Assembly: GCF_009017415.1 (NCBI RefSeq) | Contig: NC_092408.1 | Coordinates: forward strand, 4,464,001 to 4,528,000 | DNA length: 64,000 nt | Source of the DNA: Aspergillus flavus | Taxonomy: Eukaryota; Ascomycota; Eurotiomycetes; Eurotiales; Aspergillaceae | Direction: 5' to 3' | Part shown: positions 33,424 to 44,859 of the stretch, one piece after another | Layout of the letters: every line of letters begins with the position of its first letter | Position numbering within the stretch: position 1 is the first letter of the stretch | The notes under the pieces: generated by a model | The model's input: only the letters and a program-made list of their open reading frames with translations | Told to the model about the DNA's origin: nothing | The model's database searches: none | Program-made: the position numbers and the translations under genes

Positions 33424-34279
33424 GAGCTGATTTTTGGCGTCCGTGTATTCGTGGTTTTGCTCCAGGAAATTTGAATTTAGAGCCAGGCAGTACGTTTTAC
33501 GATTATATAATATACCACTCAAAGTGAACTCAACCGAGTCACTTGTATCTGTTGTCGAAAAACCCCATTCTTATACACCTACTGAATACGGTGACCATAT
33601 CAACTACTCTGTATACATAGTTCAAATAGCGGAAATTGTTCCGTCTCATTCCGTTCGAAAATATGTTGGGTGGGGATTCCAGCTGTAGCCCTGATTGGGC
33701 CGATTAGTAGGATGATCCGGCCGGCCAGTGGGCCTGACATTTTAGGCTGGGAGAGGGGTCAAAACATCACGTTTTTTTAGTGGAATAAGCTCCATACAGA
33801 GCACCAAGAGAATATATAAGCTGAAATCCCTATAACCCTGTTATATAATGTACACCTGGATAGCGACAGTCCGCAAGATGAAATGAAGCTCCAGCCACTA
33901 GGAATCGAGTTCAGATTACAACTAACCCCGGGAAGGGACACACAAGTATATATATTGTTCCTCACCCTAGCGACTGTGAACGATATCGCTTCATGTAGTA
34001 CACCACACTCAACAATGAGGACTGCACACAGTAGTAGAAAGTCATCAGGATTGTATGAGCCTGATTTATCCGCAGGTGATATGATTATTTCCTCAGGCAA
34101 CTTGGATTATTGGGTTAGCCAGCCTCAGGCGCACGATGACAGCAATGTGACATCATAGGGCTAGGACAGATATATCATAATATCATATTATATATACTTC
34201 CATAAATTCAGTTCCATGGAACATCCACTTACGATAGATCAACCTCAGCAGAATATAGCTGGGCACAAGCAAATAGACA
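33424..34279. other. Intergenic spacer, no gene recognised
   Basis: 856 bases; includes an AT-rich stretch near 34165-34210 just before the next gene. No feature assigned. Confidence 0.4.
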
Positions 34280-34978
34280 ATGTCCCTGAAATCAGCGTCC
34301 GGCGTCCTGGAGGGCGCCACGGATCAAACAACGAGCACGCTCACGGACAGCGCCTTGCCGACGGCGCAACGACACACGAAACATCTCGGTACGACCGTCA
34401 CCCAGCCGACGAATCTGACAACCCCGGGCGAGTTTCCAGGAGAAAAGACGCACGACAATGCCGCTGCACAGGACACGTCGTCCGGTCCGTGGTATGCACC
34501 GATGACCGCATGGTTCCGAGATATCATCCCAAACACCATGGACTGGTTCGAATCCACCGTGAAATGGCTGCTGGCTTGGATCTTTCCTCCTCCACGCCAA
34601 GCGGCACTCTTTGAAGCGGCGTTGCGAAGGCCTTACGCTACGTCATTCCTGGTCTGTCAGCTCATCTGCTGTGGTGTGCCTTTCTTTGTGTTCTTGGCCG
34701 GCACATTTGTGTTTGCAGCAGTAGCCGTGCTGCTGTGGGCTATCCTATCATTCGTGATCTTGGGACCCATATTCTTGGTCGCGTGCATGATGGGGGTATA
34801 CCTGTGGAGCTGGAGCTTAGTGTTATATGCCGTCATCAAGTGGGTTGACAGAACGTTCTTAGGTGGAGTGATTAGCAAGTTCTGGCTTTCCCAAGTGCCA
34901 CAGGAGGACGCGCCTCAAGATCATCAGGCGCATGGGGATCGAAAAGAAGCGGGGGAAGAAACAAGAAGGACAGATTGA
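34280..34978 (+). CDS. Promethin/LDAF1-like membrane protein
   Basis: 232 aa, one exon. A polar, Thr-rich N-terminal 90 residues is followed by an amphipathic stretch (TMDWFESTVKWLLAWIF) and three or four closely packed hydrophobic segments (ICCGVPFFVFLAGTFVFAAV, LLWAILSFVILGPIFLVACM, VYLWSWSLVLYAVIKW), then a very charged tail. This hairpin-rich core resembles the promethin domain of lipid-droplet assembly factors, which sit in the ER and at droplets with seipin. The similarity is by pattern only. A frame from 34216 in another phase is a shadow. Confidence 0.7.
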   Translation: MSLKSASGVLEGATDQTTSTLTDSALPTAQRHTKHLGTTVTQPTNLTTPGEFPGEKTHDNAAAQDTSSGPWYAPMTAWFRDIIPNTMDWFESTVKWLLAWIFPPPRQAALFEAALRRPYATSFLVCQLICCGVPFFVFLAGTFVFAAVAVLLWAILSFVILGPIFLVACMMGVYLWSWSLVLYAVIKWVDRTFLGGVISKFWLSQVPQEDAPQDHQAHGDRKEAGEETRRTD

Positions 34979-35944
34979 AAGGACAGTCGGTCCGAGCGAG
35001 CGATACATGTCGAGAACGTTATGCAGCGACCACGAACCGACTTGGATTGTCCGCCTATTGACGCCGATTTGAACTTATAAATGGCTTCCTCTTTGTTTTA
35101 CTTTTGGTTTGTTCTTTGATCTTGTGTTCTCGTCCACTCTTCGTACATAGTATTATTCTACACCAAATGTCTCGATAAAAAGACAGACCAACGAGTAACT
35201 GTGCAATCGAACTGGGCAGCCAAGGAGTGAGCCGAGCGGTAATATGGCGGTAGTCAACTCAAGTAGTCGATGGGATAAGCCGTCGGTGTCACACCAGGAC
35301 TGCAACCATTAAGATTAAAAAGGCTTTGTGGCTTGACAACGTACTACCCAAGCGTGCGGATGCTTTCTGCGATGCGGGGTTATTTCAACCTGCTGATCAA
35401 CCCATATATCGTTCTTTCGTCTTCTTTGGTAGTTTAGCTTAATGTCCCTGCGGCATCTCGATGCTCTACTGACACAGAGGAAGCACTGCATTGCATATGA
35501 CCGAGTCAAGGTCATGAGCAATGACCTGCCGTGTAACTCTCCAGGCATGCCGTGGCAGTGGGACATTCCCCATTGAACATTATCGCGTGAAGCAGGAGTC
35601 CTGAAAGGGTAGATTAAAGAATTGGTTATGGAAGTTAAAATGGCCGCTTTTATCCAATATAGGACAAGCCCCTTTTCAAGGATATCAGAAGACTCAACGT
35701 GTGGAAATCGGGTTACATTTGGAGTGAGGGTACAACGCAGGAGAGAGTCAGCGTGTGTCGATCACTTACAGAACAGTGTGAGAGTCAGTGTTTTACTTTG
35801 GCTTTGTTAACATGGAAGACGGGCTGGGACGGTTGAATGAGGACGGTGTGTGCGGGTTCAATCTATATAAGGTGTGACAGAAAGCTAGGAAACTATATAG
35901 TGAGAGCGTCTTCAAGCTGTCCGAAGCGAAAGAAGTACTTCAAT
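34979..35944. promoter_or_regulatory. Intergenic region with GH71 promoter
   Basis: 966 bases. TATATAA at 35864-35870 lies about 80 bases before the GH71 ATG. No other gene seen. Confidence 0.5.
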
Positions 35945-37382
35945 ATGATTTGGAAAGCTCTATATGTCATTGCGGCCCTGCTGACAAAGGTCTGGGGTCT
36001 TCCCAGCTCCACTGAGCTGGATCCTCGTCAACAGCAAAGCAAGTATGTCTTTGCTCACTTCATGGTTGGTGCGATGGGACCCTCCCCCATAAACCATTTC
36101 TGACTGAGTACAGGTTGGCATCGTAAAGCCCTATCAGCTATCCGACTGGATCGCCGACATGACCGCAGCTCAAGCAATCGGCATCGATGCATTTGCCCTT
36201 AACTGCGCCAGTATAGACAGCTACACACCGACTCAGCTAGCTCTAGCTTACCAGGCGGCCAAGCAGGTCAACTTCAAAGTCTTCATCTCTTTTGGCTTTG
36301 CCTACTGGAGTAACGGAGATACCGAGAAAATCACTGCTTACATGAGAGAATACGCCGCCCATCCCGCGCAGATGCAGTATAACGGAGCTGCGATCGTAAG
36401 TACATTTGTTGGAGACAGCTTCAACTGGGGCCCGGTAAAGCAAGGAACGTCACATCCTATCTGGGCTCTGCCTAACCTTCAGGACCCAGCAGAGGCGACG
36501 AGCGGTGCTTCTCGGGCCATTGACGGCGCCTTCTCCTGGTATGCATGGCCTACCGATGGGGGAAACAGCATCATACCCGGACCGATGACCACTGTCTGGG
36601 ATGAGAGGTTCGTTAAAGCTCTGGCTGGACGCACATATATGGCTCGTTTGTCTCTCAACCTCTTCACGCGTATAAGGTTAACATTGCATAGCGGTATCAC
36701 CGTGGTTTGCAACTCACTTCAACTCCAAAAACTGGGTGTTCATCTGTGAGAGTCTTCCTACTCTTCGTTGGGAACAGATGCTTCAGTTACAGCCAAACCT
36801 GATTGAGATTATCTCATGGAATGGTAAATCGCCCCTACAGAAGAGTATCTCCGTGGCTAACGTATGTTAGACTATGGTGAATCGCATTACATCGGACCAT
36901 ACTCCGCCAATCATAGTGACGACGGCTCCTCCCAATGGGCAGCGGGAATGCCACACGATGCCTGGAGGAACCTTTACAAGCCGTATATAAAGGCCTACAA
37001 GTCTGGCGCAATGGCCCCGATCATAGAACAGGACGAACTTGTATATTGGTACCGCCCGACGCCGAAGAACGTGGCTTGCACCAACGATCCCCTACCGCAA
37101 CCGAACGGTGTCAACATGCTCCATGACAGTGTCTTTGTAGCTACTATGCTGACAAAACCAGCTACACTGACCGTCACGAGTGGTTCCAACCCACCAGTGT
37201 CCATTGAGGTACCGGCGGGGATTGTCACATCGAACATCAGTATGGGCGTGGGTGTTCAGAAGTTCTCCGTAGCGCGTGGAGGGCAGTCTATCATGAGTGG
37301 CCAAGGTGGGTTGGAAATCAAGGATAATTGTAGGCATTGGAATTATAACGTTTATACTGGTTCGGTAGTAAGAAATGCCTGA
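35945..37382 (+). CDS. GH71 alpha-1,3-glucanase (mutanase), secreted
   Basis: 431 aa from four exons: 35945-36064, 36114-36645, 36692-36823 and 36871-37382, in phase. A signal peptide (MIWKALYVIAALLTKVWG) precedes the GH71 barrel. Family landmarks are YVFAHFMVGIVKPYQLSDW, IGIDAFALNC, FKVFISFGFAYWS, GAFSWYAWP, YMAPVSPWFATHF split across intron 2, and LIEIISWNDYGESHYIGP near the end. It hydrolyses alpha-1,3-glucan of fungal cell walls, with roles in autolysis, cell separation or mycoparasitism. The C-terminal 130 residues form a beta-rich region common in this family. It converges on the GH28 gene. Confidence 0.92.
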
Positions 37383-37872
37383 AGTGTGGTGGTAGATGCT
37401 CGCGGTGAGGTTGATAGTGAGAGAACGCAGTCATCGAGGCTATTGTACTCGCATATAAGATTAGGGAATTTTTTTAAAGCACTTCCTCGCAGCCTATACC
37501 TCACACTTCGCTGCCCTACATAGGCACATGGCTCAAAATATGAAATCTTACATAGATCCTTACCCGACGCCAGCAAAACGACCATATTGTGGATCTGTAG
37601 AGCTTGTCTCAAAACAGACCCTATATTTTATGTACATTCGACTTATACACGACTGTATAGAGCAGCCTGAGGTGTAAGCCTCCCCCTTCTAAAATTGGTT
37701 AGTGCATCACTACTGCCTGATGCCCTCAAATATAGATTTCAACTTTTCCTTCAGTGTTTTTTGACTGCCAGATTCATTCTTGTTCATTCGTCATCACTAG
37801 ATCTAATCCCCGGTCTATCAACACAAATATCTCGCGATATAAAGTACAGGTTATAAATGATATTCACATGCA
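37383..37872. other. Convergent spacer between GH71 and GH28 genes
   Basis: 490 bases expected to hold both 3' UTRs. No other feature seen. Confidence 0.4.
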
Positions 37873-39228
37873 TTAGTTTCCGAGATGATCTGAAAGCGCG
37901 GTTGCCAGGCCCGAACTATCAACATTTCCATAGATCCACTGACTGAAGTTGCTGGGAGCGGCTTGGTTGCAAGGAATGCCGGAGGAGTTCTGACCCACGA
38001 CGTTTGTGCACTGGAAGAGTTCGTACTGGATATCCGTATCGTAGTACGCCTGGCCACGGGTGGCATTCAGACTAGTGATGTTCACATTCTCAAAGCTCAT
38101 GTTGGGGCAGGGGACCTCATCCGAACAGTAGATAGACGAGGCGATGTTGAAACGGGATGTGCCACGGATGTTTTCCCACTTCACGTCTTCGATCTGCAAC
38201 GTCGAGGTATTGCAGCTCTTGTTGGAACCCGCTGAGTACACGCACTGGGCGACCTGAATCGGAAGTCCCACATTGTCCATCACAAAGTCGCGGAAAGTAA
38301 CATTCTTGACCAGACCAGTTCCACCGCCACCCCAGTCGCCGTTGCTGGGAGTGAAGATGCGGGTGCCTTGCCAGGTCTTGATGTAGGCACCATCCATGGC
38401 ATCTTTGATGGTCACATTCTCAAAGGTAATATTGAGATTGTAGTCGGGCATCTCGGGGTATTGACCGATCGACCCAATCGTGACGCCGGTGCCGCCCTCG
38501 CAATAGATGTTCTTGGCGAGGAGGTTCGTCGTGTTTCCCTTGGCGGCGATACAGTCGTCGCCCATGATAATGGTGGCATTTTCCACCAGCAAGTTGTCGC
38601 TCTGCCACGAATCGAACCCATCGGTGTTCATGGTGCCCCATTCGCTGTCGCTGGTCGCATTCACAAACAAGTTGGTAAAGGAGACATTCTTGCTGGCCCA
38701 CACAAAGGTTGCCCAGAACTGCGGTTGGATCACCCTCAGTCCATCGACACGAAGGTCGGTCGAGTTGTAGACCGTGAAACTCATCGGTCGTCCGGCCTGA
38801 TTCGATTCATTCCGGTTCGCATTGTACCACGCTTGGCCATTTCCGTTGTAAAAGCCACCCTCACCATAGAAGCTCACATTGTGACCACCAAACAGCCAGG
38901 CAGTGACTTGATCCTGCAGAACAACACTGATGGCATGGGTTCGCCAGTATGGAACGTTGGCCGAGAAGCGTAGCTCGCCCCGGAGATGAACATCACAATT
39001 CAGCAAATTGGTTGTGTTGAGAACGGTGTTTACGTGGAAGACATTCTCGGAGAAAATGACCGTCCCGTTGGTGCCACACATGTCAAAGGCTTGTTGAATC
39101 GACGGGGAGTCATCAACCTCCTGCCCCTGATGAGTAAGAGATTCGGGGTACAAAGTACATGTTGTGCCTTGGTTGTCGACCCAGGCTGTCACCAAAGTGA
39201 CCCAGAGGGTAAGAAGCCACAGATTCAT
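37873..39228 (-). CDS. GH28 exo-acting pectinase (exo-rhamnogalacturonase/exopolygalacturonase-like)
   Basis: 451 aa, one exon, starting at MNLWLLTLWVTLVTAWV, a signal peptide; the frame extends upstream to 39282 without need. It is a right-handed beta-helix GH28 enzyme with NTDGFDSWQS, MGDDCIAAKG (the catalytic aspartates) and YIKTWQG (the RIK-like subsite). The usual catalytic-loop His-Gly is replaced: the segment reads EGGTGVTIGSIGQYPE. A GSIGQY ending with a replaced His is what I recall of fungal exo-rhamnogalacturonan-type members rather than endopolygalacturonases. About 20 N-glycosylation sequons fit secretion. It would release terminal residues from pectin in the medium. A TATA element lies at 39303-39310, about 75 bases upstream. 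Confidence 0.9.
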   Translation of the reverse strand: MNLWLLTLWVTLVTAWVDNQGTTCTLYPESLTHQGQEVDDSPSIQQAFDMCGTNGTVIFSENVFHVNTVLNTTNLLNCDVHLRGELRFSANVPYWRTHAISVVLQDQVTAWLFGGHNVSFYGEGGFYNGNGQAWYNANRNESNQAGRPMSFTVYNSTDLRVDGLRVIQPQFWATFVWASKNVSFTNLFVNATSDSEWGTMNTDGFDSWQSDNLLVENATIIMGDDCIAAKGNTTNLLAKNIYCEGGTGVTIGSIGQYPEMPDYNLNITFENVTIKDAMDGAYIKTWQGTRIFTPSNGDWGGGGTGLVKNVTFRDFVMDNVGLPIQVAQCVYSAGSNKSCNTSTLQIEDVKWENIRGTSRFNIASSIYCSDEVPCPNMSFENVNITSLNATRGQAYYDTDIQYELFQCTNVVGQNSSGIPCNQAAPSNFSQWIYGNVDSSGLATALSDHLGN

Positions 39229-40996
39229 GGTGGACTTCGACGGCTGTGCGTGGAACCTTCGTGGGCAAAATGATATACGCAATCTTGATGGAAAGGATGC
39301 CCTCTATATAGCTTCGCAGCGCGTGAAATATTTTCCCCGGAAGGCACCTCCATGTGTGGGATTTGACTACGTTACATCATATCCCCAGTCCTCACGGGTT
39401 AAGCGAATACCCTCGATATATGAAGTGGAGGCTAGTAATTTTCACACTCCACTTCGACTTTTCAACGATGTCATAGTAGCCTACTCCCGTCTAGATATCC
39501 GTACTAGGTTAGATGCTTGACCAGAACCCTTTCGTGTTTCGCTGCTTATGGGAGTCTACGCGATACCAACAGTCACGTTTTGCACGATTTCGAAAATCTG
39601 GGGGAGCTTCAGTCCCCATAGTCCCCAGTACATACCGAATAGGCGGCTATTGAGGTCAAAGATTCAGATGCCGAGTAAGGCGGGGGGGTGGTTCCAGGGT
39701 CGGAAACTCCCCGAGAAAGGGCGATTCAGTCCCACGGGGTACTTTTTAGTCTCTGGTGAATGTTCAATGCTACGCCAAGAAGGCTTAGCTTCGGATTATC
39801 AGTTGCTTTTTCCACGCCGTTTTGCCGTCTTGCTGGTGGGGATCCTTTGCCTCGTCCCGAGTCTTGTTCCCGAGATCGGCGCCCCGGAAACCCATTCGGG
39901 CAGCCTGGTGGAGAGTCGGCTATTTAACCGTCTGTCGGTGCGCCTCAGCCCGACGCAAATTTCTACTACTTGCACCCAGGGTAACTTACCCGATCAGTTC
40001 AGCACTTGAGCAAATGGGGGAAGTGATCCGGATATCCTACTAATGATATTCTTCCTATAGTATATGATCGTGGTCCTTGGATAGTGCAGTGGTACTCCAA
40101 CTTGATTACCATAATCGGTACACAAATTCCATGCCTGTCTGGATCCATGATATATATAAGCAACCAAATGCTAAGCGTACACAACGACAAAGGCCGACAC
40201 ATAGGCCCTCTACGCTCAGATAAATGAGATAGTAACGGTTTCGGATTACTCTTGAGAAAAGACCAGCCTAGCAGCATAAAACAGTCACTGAATTACGCGC
40301 AAGGATGACATTCAGTCCTTGATGGTTGTGGCGTGGAGTCATTTTTGGGATTCACTTTCTTTTCGTTTCTTGGTTATTTTATTCTTTTATTTATTTATTT
40401 ACTTATTTATTTGATATATATATATATTTAAGACTAAGGGCATGCGATTACGAGGTGTGACAACATCGCTTTATTATCTGTGACTTGTATTAAAGCACTT
40501 CTTTAATTATAGCAACAACTATATACTCATGTCAATTACGCCGAGCCTTACATAGGCATTGCCGCGTATCGAGCGCGTTTGAAGGCACCCGGACGAATGC
40601 CAGCAACAAATGTCTCACCATCTATGGCAGAAAGGTGGTCATGTATGATAGAAGTAAAAAATGTACAGCCCAGAGTTCAACGTTGTTGTTCTCTAAATAG
40701 CGGTGGTAGTTCGGTCTCCGATACGTCGAGCTTCCCCATGCTCTCCCCAGGAGCCAAGTCTACGACATTGTCTAATGCAACCTGGTTGATACGATATTCA
40801 AATGTTGATGAACTGATCATGGTTATCCAGGCCCTAGCAGCCTTTCCTTTTTCCCAGTTGACTGTAAGTAGTGTAACTTCTTTCTCCGTTGACCTTATCC
40901 GCTCGACATGACACTCTTTATTTCTCACTATATGTGCAGCTCGTAGAGAACAAGGAGATCTTCACGAGCGACTGAAGGACGAGGAATTGCATTCAT
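39229..40996. promoter_or_regulatory. Long upstream region of the GH28 gene, with low-complexity tract
   Basis: 1.77 kb. The near part carries the GH28 TATA box (39303-39310) and several G/C-run sites of the SYGGRG/CCCCRS kind around 39600-39740 that could bind CreA. At 40376-40434 there is a TTTA/TA low-complexity tract. A minus-strand frame at 40677-40928 has no recognised family. Confidence 0.4.
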
Positions 40997-42574
40997 ATGG
41001 GAGCTCGAACCAGCCTTTTAACACCACCGAATCTAACCACTCATTCGCAATCAAATCATGCAGTTATCCCTGTAGTATCTCAGACGCAAAGGGTTCTACA
41101 ACAAGCATGGATCGACACCCTGCAGCTGTCCGATGACAAATTTGGTTTGGAAGCCGACTTCCTCAGCCTCGGCGGCGATTCCATTGCCGCAATTAATCTC
41201 GTCAGTTACCTCAGGTGCAAACACCTTAAGATCTCTGTGCGAGATGTCCTCAAATACCCCGTTCTTGGGGCAATGGCCGGCCAGCTGAAGCGCGAGTCGG
41301 ATAATACACAGCAAATTAAGCAGGAGACATTCGTTTCTCCGCCGGAGGTTGACGCTGCTATATCTGCCACTAGTCTACAACCGACTGAGTATGAGTATAT
41401 CTATCCTTGCCCTTCAGGACAAGCCGAGTTCCTGACCCAAGGAGCACATCCTGAGGCGTTATGGAGTCTGATGACAGATAAAAAAGTCGGGCCCGACTTT
41501 GAACCCAAACGGTGGATTGACCTAGTTTGACAGCTGACAACGACCAATGACATTCTGCGCACGACCTTTACAAACTGTCATGGAAGGTGGTATGGTGTTG
41601 TTCTCCGCGACGGAACCCCCATGGTGGAGATCTATGACAATGTCAACAACAATGAGCAGAGAAACCAAATCATTAAGTCTCTTGACCAACACCGCTTTGT
41701 ATTTGGTCAGCCCTTTATTCGCTATGCCATTCTCCATCTCTCGACAGGGAAGACAGAAATTGTCACCAAGCTTGACCGTGGCCTATACGACGGAACGCTT
41801 CTCCGCATCTTTGGTGAGCACTTTGAGGCTTATCAGCGTAATTCTGCATTGGAACGCTTTACTTTATTCAAAGTCTTTGCATTCCACATTTGGCAGATGG
41901 ACAAATCCCGCACACTGTCGTTCTGGAAGCAATCCGCGAAACGCCCCATTACCTTCGGATTTCCCAGCGCCAGTATCAAGGAGCCACGCATCAACTCCGT
42001 CTATGTACACACCATCAACCTTGAATTTGATGCATTCGCCAAGTCCACCGGTGCCACTGTGTCCATCATCTTCCAGTCAATCTTCCAGCTCTGGCTGGCA
42101 CTGCGTAGCAACCAACGCGACGTAGCCTTCGATTACCTCTACACAGATCGCAACGTTGATCTTGTTGGCCTGCAAACTATCAACAGTATCTATACAAACT
42201 TCCTTCCCATGCGCTCAACAGTTAATGCTTTAATTCCTGTATCAGAATTCCTTCATCAGACCCAAGATAAATTCTGGCAGTACACCGAGAATAGCACAGT
42301 GGGTATGGACGAAATTCACAAAGCCTGTGAAACTACGCGTGAAGGATTCTCCAATAAGACCCTCTTCCTCTTCCAGCCGTTCGAGCCAGTCATCGCGACA
42401 GAGAAGCAGTATCAGAAGTGGATCGTTATGGCCAAGTCGCAGGTGACCATACCACAGCCATATGCGCTAGTATTTGAGGTTGTGAAAACAGCGGATATGA
42501 ATGAGTATAAGCTCAAGTTTTCCTTCGACAATCGTATGTATGAAAGGAAGACGTACAAAATGAGACTCGAGTGA
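40997..42574 (+). pseudogene. NRPS remnant: carrier protein plus condensation domain, interrupted by TGA
   Basis: One frame encodes a peptidyl-carrier domain (FLSLGGDSIAAINLV, the Ser being the phosphopantetheine site) followed by a condensation domain. A single in-frame TGA at 41528-41530 cuts between WIDLV and QLTTTNDILRTTF, although similarity continues on both sides. The condensation active motif reads LDRGLYDG, so the first conserved His is lost; NFLPMRS and FDYLYTDRNVDL downstream are family-like. No adenylation domain can be found upstream, so this is the terminal T-C part of a former NRPS. The stop could have arisen from CGA by one C-to-T change. The region abuts a RIP-mutated transposon. 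Confidence 0.8.
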
Positions 42575-43018
42575 TTGAGAAGATGTTGGCAAAGGTAATA
42601 GAGCATGCAGAGGTGTCCGTGGGTGATGTTCTGGCATCCCTCCGATCTTGATCTGTCTCAATGATTTCCTGGACAATAAAAGTCATCCCTGTTCTTCTGC
42701 TGCTGTAGGTTATCTGTTTATTTGCCACTTTTGCTTCCAGTGATGTAACTAGTAAAGGTGAATTTTCGATGTAGTAGCCAGGCGCTAACGAGAGCAGCCA
42801 AGATCATCTATTCATCGCGAGACTGCAATATATATATTCAACCGATGGCGAAGGGTAGAGAACGTCAGGAGTCTGAAAACGAGCTCTATAGACTCATAGA
42901 CGTGAGATACCAACGAATCGAGATCGGTCCCTGAGAAAAGACTAGTTCAGCCTCATGTAACCATCATTCAAATACTGCAAGAGCGCCATCCAAGTATACT
43001 TAAAAGATAGTTAACATA
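42575..43018. other. Spacer between NRPS remnant and transposon
   Basis: 444 bases; short frames only, no feature recognised. Confidence 0.4.
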
Positions 43019-43063
43019 ATCGGTAAGCGAGCGACGCATGTAAACGGGTGACGCACCACACGC
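43019..43063 (+). repeat. Left terminal inverted repeat of the pogo/Fot1-type element
   Basis: 45 bases beginning ATCGGTAAGCGAGCGACG next to the TA target site, less mutated than the right copy. Confidence 0.88.
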
Positions 43064-44690
43064 GTTTTCAACACGCCTTATTTTCTTAGAGAGTTTAAAC
43101 ATCAACTATACCACCAAAAATATCTAAATTATTAAAATTATATATTAAGTAGGAAGGCAGAGTCCTACTTACTATATCAGCTATAAAAAATTATAAATTT
43201 AATAGCCTTAAAAAAATAGCTAAGATTTTTAATATACCTAAATCTATACTACACAGACACCTAAAAAGAGCTTCTTTTAAAAATAATCTACGCGCCAATA
43301 GTTATAAATTAACTACTAGTAAAAAGAAATCGCTTAAACAATAGATTCTATTACTAAATAAATATAGAATACCTCCCCAGCCTATACATATACAAAAAAT
43401 AGCCAATATCCTACTTTTAAAGCGTAATACTACTTCTCCCTTTACTACTATAAAAAAAAAAATAGATATATAACTTTACTAATTATATATCTAGTTTTAA
43501 ATCTTACTTTATATATTACTACAACTATTAATATATTAAAATAGAGAATCCTAAGATTCTAGATACTTAGTTTAAATAAATAAATAAAACTATTTAAAAA
43601 TATAGTATAGTTTTAAGTAATATCTATAATTTTAATAAAATAGGATTTATAATAAATCTAATAGCTATAGCTAAAATTATTACTAGATCTAATATATTAA
43701 AAAAACTATTTTTATTATAGTTAGAGAATTGGAAATAGATTATTACTATAGAATATATTAATTCTAATAGATAAACTCTATCTTTCTATATTATTTTTAA
43801 AAATAAAATATATATAGAGATCTAGTATAAAAATAATAAGATTTTTTTTAATTAAAAAATTAAAATTAGTTTTAATAGCTAAATAAATAATAAGATTAGT
43901 CTATATTAGCTATAAAATTATTTTATATTTTATACTATTAGTTAATCTATAGAAAAATATTATTTATTTATTTTAAATAGCTATAATAGTTATTTAATAT
44001 CTTGATTTAATTATATTAATAAATTTAATTTTTTAAAAATATATTTTTAGATTTATATAAAGATTTTTATTAATAATAATATCTATAGTATTTTTAAAAT
44101 TATTAATCTAATTTCTCTAAATTTTAAATATATTCTTTCTTAGCTAATAGTTCAACTTAAAATCCCTATATCTTTAGATAATAAATCTAGTAATTAAAGC
44201 AGCTCAGCGTCTAAAACATCTTATATAATTAAATAATTAAAAAAGTTAAAATCTATATTTAAAAAGCTACTTAAAAATCGATCTCGCAGTCCTAATTCAC
44301 CTATTAAAACCAATTTAAATTAATTAATTAAAAATACCAAACAAGCTATAAATAATATAATAATATTAAAATATTATTTAGAGTAATATTAAACTATATA
44401 TAAAAAATAGCTTAAAAAATAAAAGCGCTCTATTAAATAGATTATTTTTAAAAAAGATATATTAATATCTAAAATCTAAATCCTTATTAAGCGCCGAAAT
44501 TAGACAAATAAAGCTATATAGATAGATAGATCTCTATCTACTAAATTAACTTCTAGACACACTCTATCTAAATATTCTAGCTATAGTATATAAAACTATA
44601 AAATTATACATTATCCAAATCTATAGAACTATTTATTTTTATATAGAAATTAGAATTCATAGTATTTTAATCATTTTAAATTTTTATATA

Positions 44691-44735
44691 GCGTGTGGTA
44701 CATCACCCACTTACATACGTCGCTCGCTTACCGAT
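44691..44735 (-). repeat. Right terminal inverted repeat of the pogo/Fot1-type element
   Basis: 45 bases, reverse complement of the left repeat except about five changes, mostly G-to-A; ends CGCTCGCTTACCGAT before TA. Confidence 0.88.
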
Positions 44736-44859
44736 TACGTTATGTTCGAGGCTGCTGACCTAAGCAGGTGATGGAATCCCGTGATCCCAACAAATCAGGA
44801 ACAGCGTCAGTCCGTCACGTTTCCCGCGCTAATTTCTCCACTCAACTTAATCGCCATCA

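Larger units (their letters stand above)
43017..44737. mobile_element. RIP-degraded pogo/Fot1-type (Tc1/mariner) DNA transposon
   Basis: A 1717-base element at 43019-44735 flanked by a TA duplication (43017-43018 and 44736-44737). Terminal inverted repeats of about 45 bases (left 43019-43063 starting ATCGGTAAGCGAGCGACG; right 44691-44735) differ at about five places, four of them G-to-A in plus-strand reading. The interior is extremely AT-rich with stops in every frame. From about 43108 a broken transposase can still be sensed (a PPKIS-like start, HRHLKRASF, and an HTH-like KKIAKIFNIP), like the N-terminal helix-turn-helix region of pogo/Fot1 transposases. It is non-autonomous and dead. Confidence 0.85.

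Noticed and set aside
34216..34614. 132-codon plus frame overlapping the promethin-like gene
   Set aside because: The overlapping frame at 34280-34978 has membrane segments and a complete layout; this one is low-complexity and has no feature.
38368..38973. 201-codon plus-strand frame opposite the GH28 gene
   Set aside because: Exact antisense shadow of a strongly coding, intronless GH28 gene; no domain of its own.
40376..40434. CRISPR-like or satellite array
   Set aside because: It is a simple TTTA/TA low-complexity tract without regular spacers; CRISPR is also not expected in a fungal nuclear genome.
41528..41530. Selenocysteine or programmed read-through at the TGA of the NRPS remnant
   Set aside because: Fungi of this group lack selenocysteine insertion, and the loss of the upstream adenylation domain and the condensation His favours a pseudogene.
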